Below are positions 59,875-64,000 of a stretch of 64,000 bases of DNA, one piece after another. Within the stretch, counting starts at the first letter, position 1. Each line of letters begins with the position of its first letter. Under the pieces are notes generated by a model. That model saw only the letters and a list, made by a program, of their open reading frames with translations. It was not told where the DNA came from and made no database searches. The position numbers were made by a program, and so were the translations under genes. Source of the stretch: Styela clava (lineage: Eukaryota; Chordata; Ascidiacea; Stolidobranchia; Styelidae); contig NC_135255.1 of assembly GCF_964204865.1 (NCBI RefSeq), forward strand, positions 2,666,001 to 2,730,000. Direction: 5' to 3'.

Positions 59875-59892
59875 AAAGGGCGTAGATATATT

Positions 59893-60205
59893 TAGGGATA
59901 AATTCGTTATTTGAAGTAAAATTTATAAAAAGACTGGAAATTGCTTATTTCGAAATTCTCCAAATTCATAAATTAGATCGATAAAGGGCCCGTTGTAATT
60001 ATACAACAGATGCCAACCCAAAATATAATTGGATCGATGACACCAGATGCTAATTAGTATTCCAACCCGAATCGATAAACCTAATGGAATCGATATCACC
60101 ATACGCGCATACGTATATAAGGTTTCAATTGGATATTTGGGAGAGGTATTAAAAAGTCTTGTATTAGGAGTCAAGTCGTCTGGATCGGTGTCGTGTCGTC
60201 ATGTC
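59893..60205. repeat. Direct repeat, copy 2 (possible LTR)
   Basis: Second copy of 59451-59763. The two diverge after about 60205, where copy 2 has tcttcatcac repeats in place of copy 1's sequence. Confidence 0.85.
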
Positions 60206-60366
60206 TTCATCGTTTGTCTTCATCACATCACTTCATCACATTCCGTGAGGCCCGCAAAACAATTTTATAGTGCACTGATTCATTGGCAGATTTTTGTCTT
60301 TACTGGCAGAACATTTTTGAGTCATTTTCAAACTATTCTAACTGGGAATAGCCCTTTTCATAATCC

Positions 60367-60996
60367 TAGGGTTACCATATTTTTGTGACTTCAAAGCGGG
60401 ACGCCTCCAAAGACAACGATCCCTTAGCAGTGATTTTGTGAGTTTACATTTTTGGATTTTACTACATATGCCTACATTTAAAGCCATCCCGGCTGTCTTC
60501 ATTGACCATATTGCTATCGATAGTTCTTGCGCATATTCTCTGTCCAAATATCGGGTTCAGTTTGAAAAATAGAGAGGAATTGATGTTTATGATACAAATA
60601 ATTCGAATTTAGATTATTTCATGCACAGCAAAAGGAGGAAAGATAGCCTGCCGTTTTCAAGCATTGAGAATTTACTTATTCGCCCAAGCATGCTTTTCTG
60701 TAGATAACGCCTTCGTCAAAAAAACGTTGTTCAATGTTACATTCACGTAAACGTCAGAACAGGACCAATTACTATTGATTTTACATGTTATACGTTACGG
60801 GAAACAACGAAACAAACGAAAGAACGCATTTACCTCCAGCAAGTGGGCTAGCGCTGCGCTGCACAGCAACAACAGTAACAAAAACATGTTAATTGGTATT
60901 GTTCGTGTATTATGGTGGATAGCCGAACGCCAAAGCGGGACTTTTGGCTGACTTGTCTGGACAACACGCTAAAAAGCGGGACGTATGGTAAGCCTA
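60367..60996. mobile_element. hAT-type MITE, copy 2
   Basis: Same family as 4505-5204: it begins TAGGGTTACCATA, ends TATGGTAAGCCTA and shares the interior order, including gcattgagaattt-, gcttttctgtagataac and ttggctgacttgtc. It is 630 bp, a little shorter through internal deletions. The flanking octamers cataatcc and cctaatca agree at 6 of 8 positions, so the target duplication is decayed or absent. Confidence 0.85.
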
Positions 60997-61199
60997 CCTA
61001 ATCATGATGTCGGGATTCGTGTTTCTTAAAATCACTTAATTTCAATGTTGTATCTATAAACGTCAAGACGGTGCCAATGACGTCATTTGATCGGTACAAG
61101 GAGAATGGATTGTCTTGTGCATACAGGACCAAGCCGATAAAAGATGGGTCGCGCTTTTTAAGCTCGCGTCAAGTAACTCTTCATTTGGAGAGACGTTTT

Positions 61200-61472
61200 G
61201 TGCCTTTATTTTAGTAAAAACACTCCTCTATTTTCAAGCTTTGGCCATGTGACAATAGTGACAAACCGCAGAGCTGACTTAGCGCCACGCAATCCAGTTT
61301 GTTTAGCTGACTCCGCAGTCCCAACTCAGACGGACTCGGTTGTTCTTTGACGATACCACCAGTAGTAAACATGCGATGTTTTGATCTATTTTGGGTTTTC
61401 TCCGACTGCGGCCCGCGAGACATCCTCAAAATATTTTGCAGCCTGCCAACCTCGCAACCTTGGACCACCCTG
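61200..61472. mobile_element. hAT-type element right end
   Basis: The stretch gcggcccgcgagacatcc, later ccttggaccaccctg, is the usual right end of hAT elements of the CAGGGTGGTCCAAGG class. The left end is not recognised. The gene duplication begins directly after it. Confidence 0.5.
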
Positions 61473-61477
61473 ATATA

Positions 61478-64000
61478 TAATTATATTATTATTACCTTAC
61501 AGCAAATATCAATAAGCATATATTTAGGTCGAAAAATCAAGCAAAACTCTGAGCACCGATTTCTGCCACAACAGTGTAGTCGCCGCACGCACAATCGCAT
61601 TGATTTGATTCGTGTGTGGCAGACGGGAAGGAACTTCACCAAGTAGGCGTTCAGAACCGTCTTTTCTGCCTTTGTCAGTCTGGCTATATGTTGTGGTTGT
61701 TGTCTGTGGTGACCCGTGATATATTTTATTGGTAATCAAACATTTATGAATTATCTAGCATACAGAAAAGAGGACTGAAAAATCTACATAATGGAAAAAA
61801 GTAAGCAAGCTTATATTGGTTTATTTTTTCATTTCAATTTATAACAGAACTCAAGCATGTAATATAGGTTGGATATTACAGTAATCATTTTTTCCCATTG
61901 ACATAACTAAGGCATCCGACGGGAGTACAAGTGAAAAGACTTAAAAAAAAATTCACGCACTTTGGTTGTTGTCTACTATTTCCACTAAGAAGGATTACTT
62001 AATTAATAGAGAAAGTTAACACATACATCGACAAAGTATTTCTCTATTTTTTGGTACGGACATTCGGCATTATCAATTTTATTGTATGTATTTCGTGTTT
62101 TCAATTGTGTCTCTCGGCTCGAGTCTGTTTTCTGAAGACCATATCAGTTAAAGATTTGGTTTCAGATGTAAGCAATTTTAAACGCCGTTTATGGATGCAT
62201 GTCATAACATCAACCGAAGGAATAAAGCTAGCGCAAAATACGAGTCGTGAGAGTGTCGAAGTCACAAACGCAATCGAAACTGTAGTATCGGTTCGATCGC
62301 GCTTATTGCGCACCACCGCTCTTCAGACAGCTTTCTAAATATTCGATGAGTTCAGCGCATTAAACTTCCAAGCATGAATCGACGTCAGCATATACAGATT
62401 TCAGGGCGGGTGGCGTGTGTTCAGGCCACTTTGATCCAGGCACCACATATGTCCATGTATGCGTCGTTGGTACATATTTCACTGTTGTTGTCGAGGCATA
62501 TCGATATAATGCAGCTTTATAATACAAAAACTATCGAAATTTAGTAACATGTGTATTGTATCAGCACAATGCTTCAGAATAGTTTTAACAATAAAATAGT
62601 ATTACCTTCACAAATATGATCATATTTGAATATATATTATTCTTATTATTGAAAGCATCATTTATTTCGTATCTCTGCATGTTGGTTACACTAGCATACT
62701 CAGCAATTCAATGAAGTGTCTGTTTTCTATTGCAACCCACATATACCACCTTCAAATAAATACATTTATTTTTACCTACGAGACAAATCTGGCCGGGTCC
62801 AAAATTACGACCTTTCGAGCACGAACCAACTATGCCCTACTACACCTTAATGCGATCCATCCGAGGCACGTAATCGACGACGCATCTTTGCCAGTCAAAT
62901 CGCAGAGAATGATAAATATTGACACGATTGATTTTAATGTATCGTTTTTAATGAAACTTATTTAATGCTGCATATTTCATAAAAATATCGGAAGAATATT
63001 TAATTTGTGATAAAATGCGAGACAAACATATTTCATCGAGTATGTATGACCTATCAATCCATGTTTCAAAATTTCTCTTAATTATTATTCTATTTGCAGC
63101 TCAGAAGTTGGTAAACCTATTAGAATTGGGCTATGGAAATGCTGGATGCCTTGTCTAAAGTATTGTGCCAACCAGCGATCAAAGACAAACCACTCGCAGT
63201 CGTTGGTATCGCAGGTGCACTTAGAACCGGAAAATCTTTTCTGATGTCAATTTTGATGAGATATCTTAAAAATAAAGTAGTAAGTTTTTCAATTAAAGTA
63301 TAATAGCGTTGGAAGTTCTTAAGTTAGAATATATTTGGTCGAAACTGAATGAAAATAATTAAATGAAAATCGAGACCATCGAGACAGCGAAATGTATTGC
63401 CGTATTAATAATATCCGGTGTTAAAAAGTCCGACGTAGTATGTATCGATTTTCAAGAAAAAAACGTACGCCCAGTAGCATCTAAATTTCATTATAATATT
63501 CAGTATATTATATTTATATGGCCGAACCACGAACGCGGTGTATCCAAGCGTGTTCAAAGAACGGCCGATTATCAGGCGATGTTGGAATATGTTCCTTCGT
63601 CATATTATTCTACTTTTTCGATTTTTTAGTGGAAGAATTCGGCTTGGATAGGAGACAATGACAAATGTGCAGATGATGGTATTGAATGGAGAAAAGTTAC
63701 TAAAGCTCACACCAGGGGAATTGTTATATGGAACGAAATTTTTACCATAGAGCGAAATGGCGAAGAGGTTGGATTTTGTATTTGAGTCCATTTTCTCATA
63801 AATAATCAACAAGTCTATCATATTTCATTAATATAGTATTCTTTTAAATTGTGTCCTAATGTATTTTTTTTTCTTCTGTTTTTTGTTGTCTTTTTAAATT
63901 TATTTTCTATAACGCACATTGATTTTGGCGTGATAGAAGAAAATGTCTGCATATTAATCTATAGTAATATAATAGATATAAATGAAAATGCAGTACCTCC
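61478..64000 (+). repeat. Segmental duplication, distal copy
   Basis: Diverged copy of 34590-37000 covering the 5' flank, exon 1, intron 1 and exons 2-3 of the atlastin-like gene; runs to the window end. Confidence 0.85.
61791..63767 (+). pseudogene. Second atlastin-like gene, partial, with frameshift
   Basis: Exons by homology: 61791-61800, 63100-63279 and 63630-63767; the remainder lies beyond the window. Relative to the first gene, exon 2 has a 20-bp deletion near 63133, so translation from the original ATG stops soon after (the frame reads NAGCLV then stop). The P-loop GALRTGKS and the whole of exon 3 are otherwise intact. A new ATG created at 63133 is in frame with the P-loop and would give a protein lacking the first 24 or so residues. 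Whether it is a pseudogene or uses that start cannot be decided here. Exon 3 differs from the first gene by only a few residues. Confidence 0.7.

Noticed and set aside
59825..59890. tRNA-Trp gene on the minus strand
   Set aside because: Only the 3' half is present, it includes a genomic CCA, and there is no acceptor 5' strand, D arm or A box.
1..64000. CRISPR arrays, bacterial operons, ribosome binding sites, rRNA genes
   Set aside because: The window is eukaryotic nuclear DNA; no regularly spaced identical repeats and no rRNA-like sequence were seen.

Overview
The window is eukaryotic nuclear DNA from an animal. It is AT-rich, has GT-AG introns, and carries animal genes: a small Maf bZIP factor, a GSAP/pigeon protein, a KLHDC9-type kelch protein and an atlastin-like GTPase. 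Between them lie many DNA transposons, tRNA-derived SINEs and a LINE fragment. The compact GSAP gene (one intron) and the repeat mix suggest an invertebrate, perhaps an invertebrate chordate such as a tunicate. The taxon is an inference and not secure.

Layout. 1-7.5 kb: single-exon small Maf gene (+), then mostly non-coding DNA with one hAT-type MITE, a low-complexity tract and a possible TTAA MITE. 7.5-12.3 kb: GSAP and KLHDC9 in tandem on the minus strand. 12.8-27.7 kb: a 14,893-bp composite DNA transposon, assigned to the Academ superfamily. It has two copies of a 7,445-bp unit joined end to end; the second has its first 975 bp inverted. 29-34.4 kb: 5'-truncated LINE, SINE and hAT remnants. 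34.8-45.9 kb: a 15-exon atlastin-like gene (+). 46-55.2 kb: diverged repeat blocks around a dead hAT transposase gene that is itself split by a MITE. 55.6-57.8 kb: an intronless gene with repeated Mind-bomb-like SH3 modules (+). 58.6-61.5 kb: SINE, MITEs and a direct-repeat pair flanking a tRNA-Trp-complementary segment. 61.5-64 kb: start of a second, damaged copy of the atlastin-like gene, cut by the window end.

The composite transposon is the main result. The whole structure has one 3-bp target duplication (AAT) outside. The internal junctions carry a second 3-bp duplication (TTT on one side, its complement AAA on the other) exactly at the outer end of each 19-bp terminal repeat. These lengths and junctions are what is expected if the right end of one sister copy and the left end of the other were used together and inserted into the element itself. 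The first unit keeps a complete four-exon gene (predicted 1604 aa). The second unit's gene loses its Cys-rich C-terminus and gains a ten-residue tail from the terminal repeat region.

All exon joins were made by eye from splice sites and reading frame, and family names rest on recognised motifs, not database searches.
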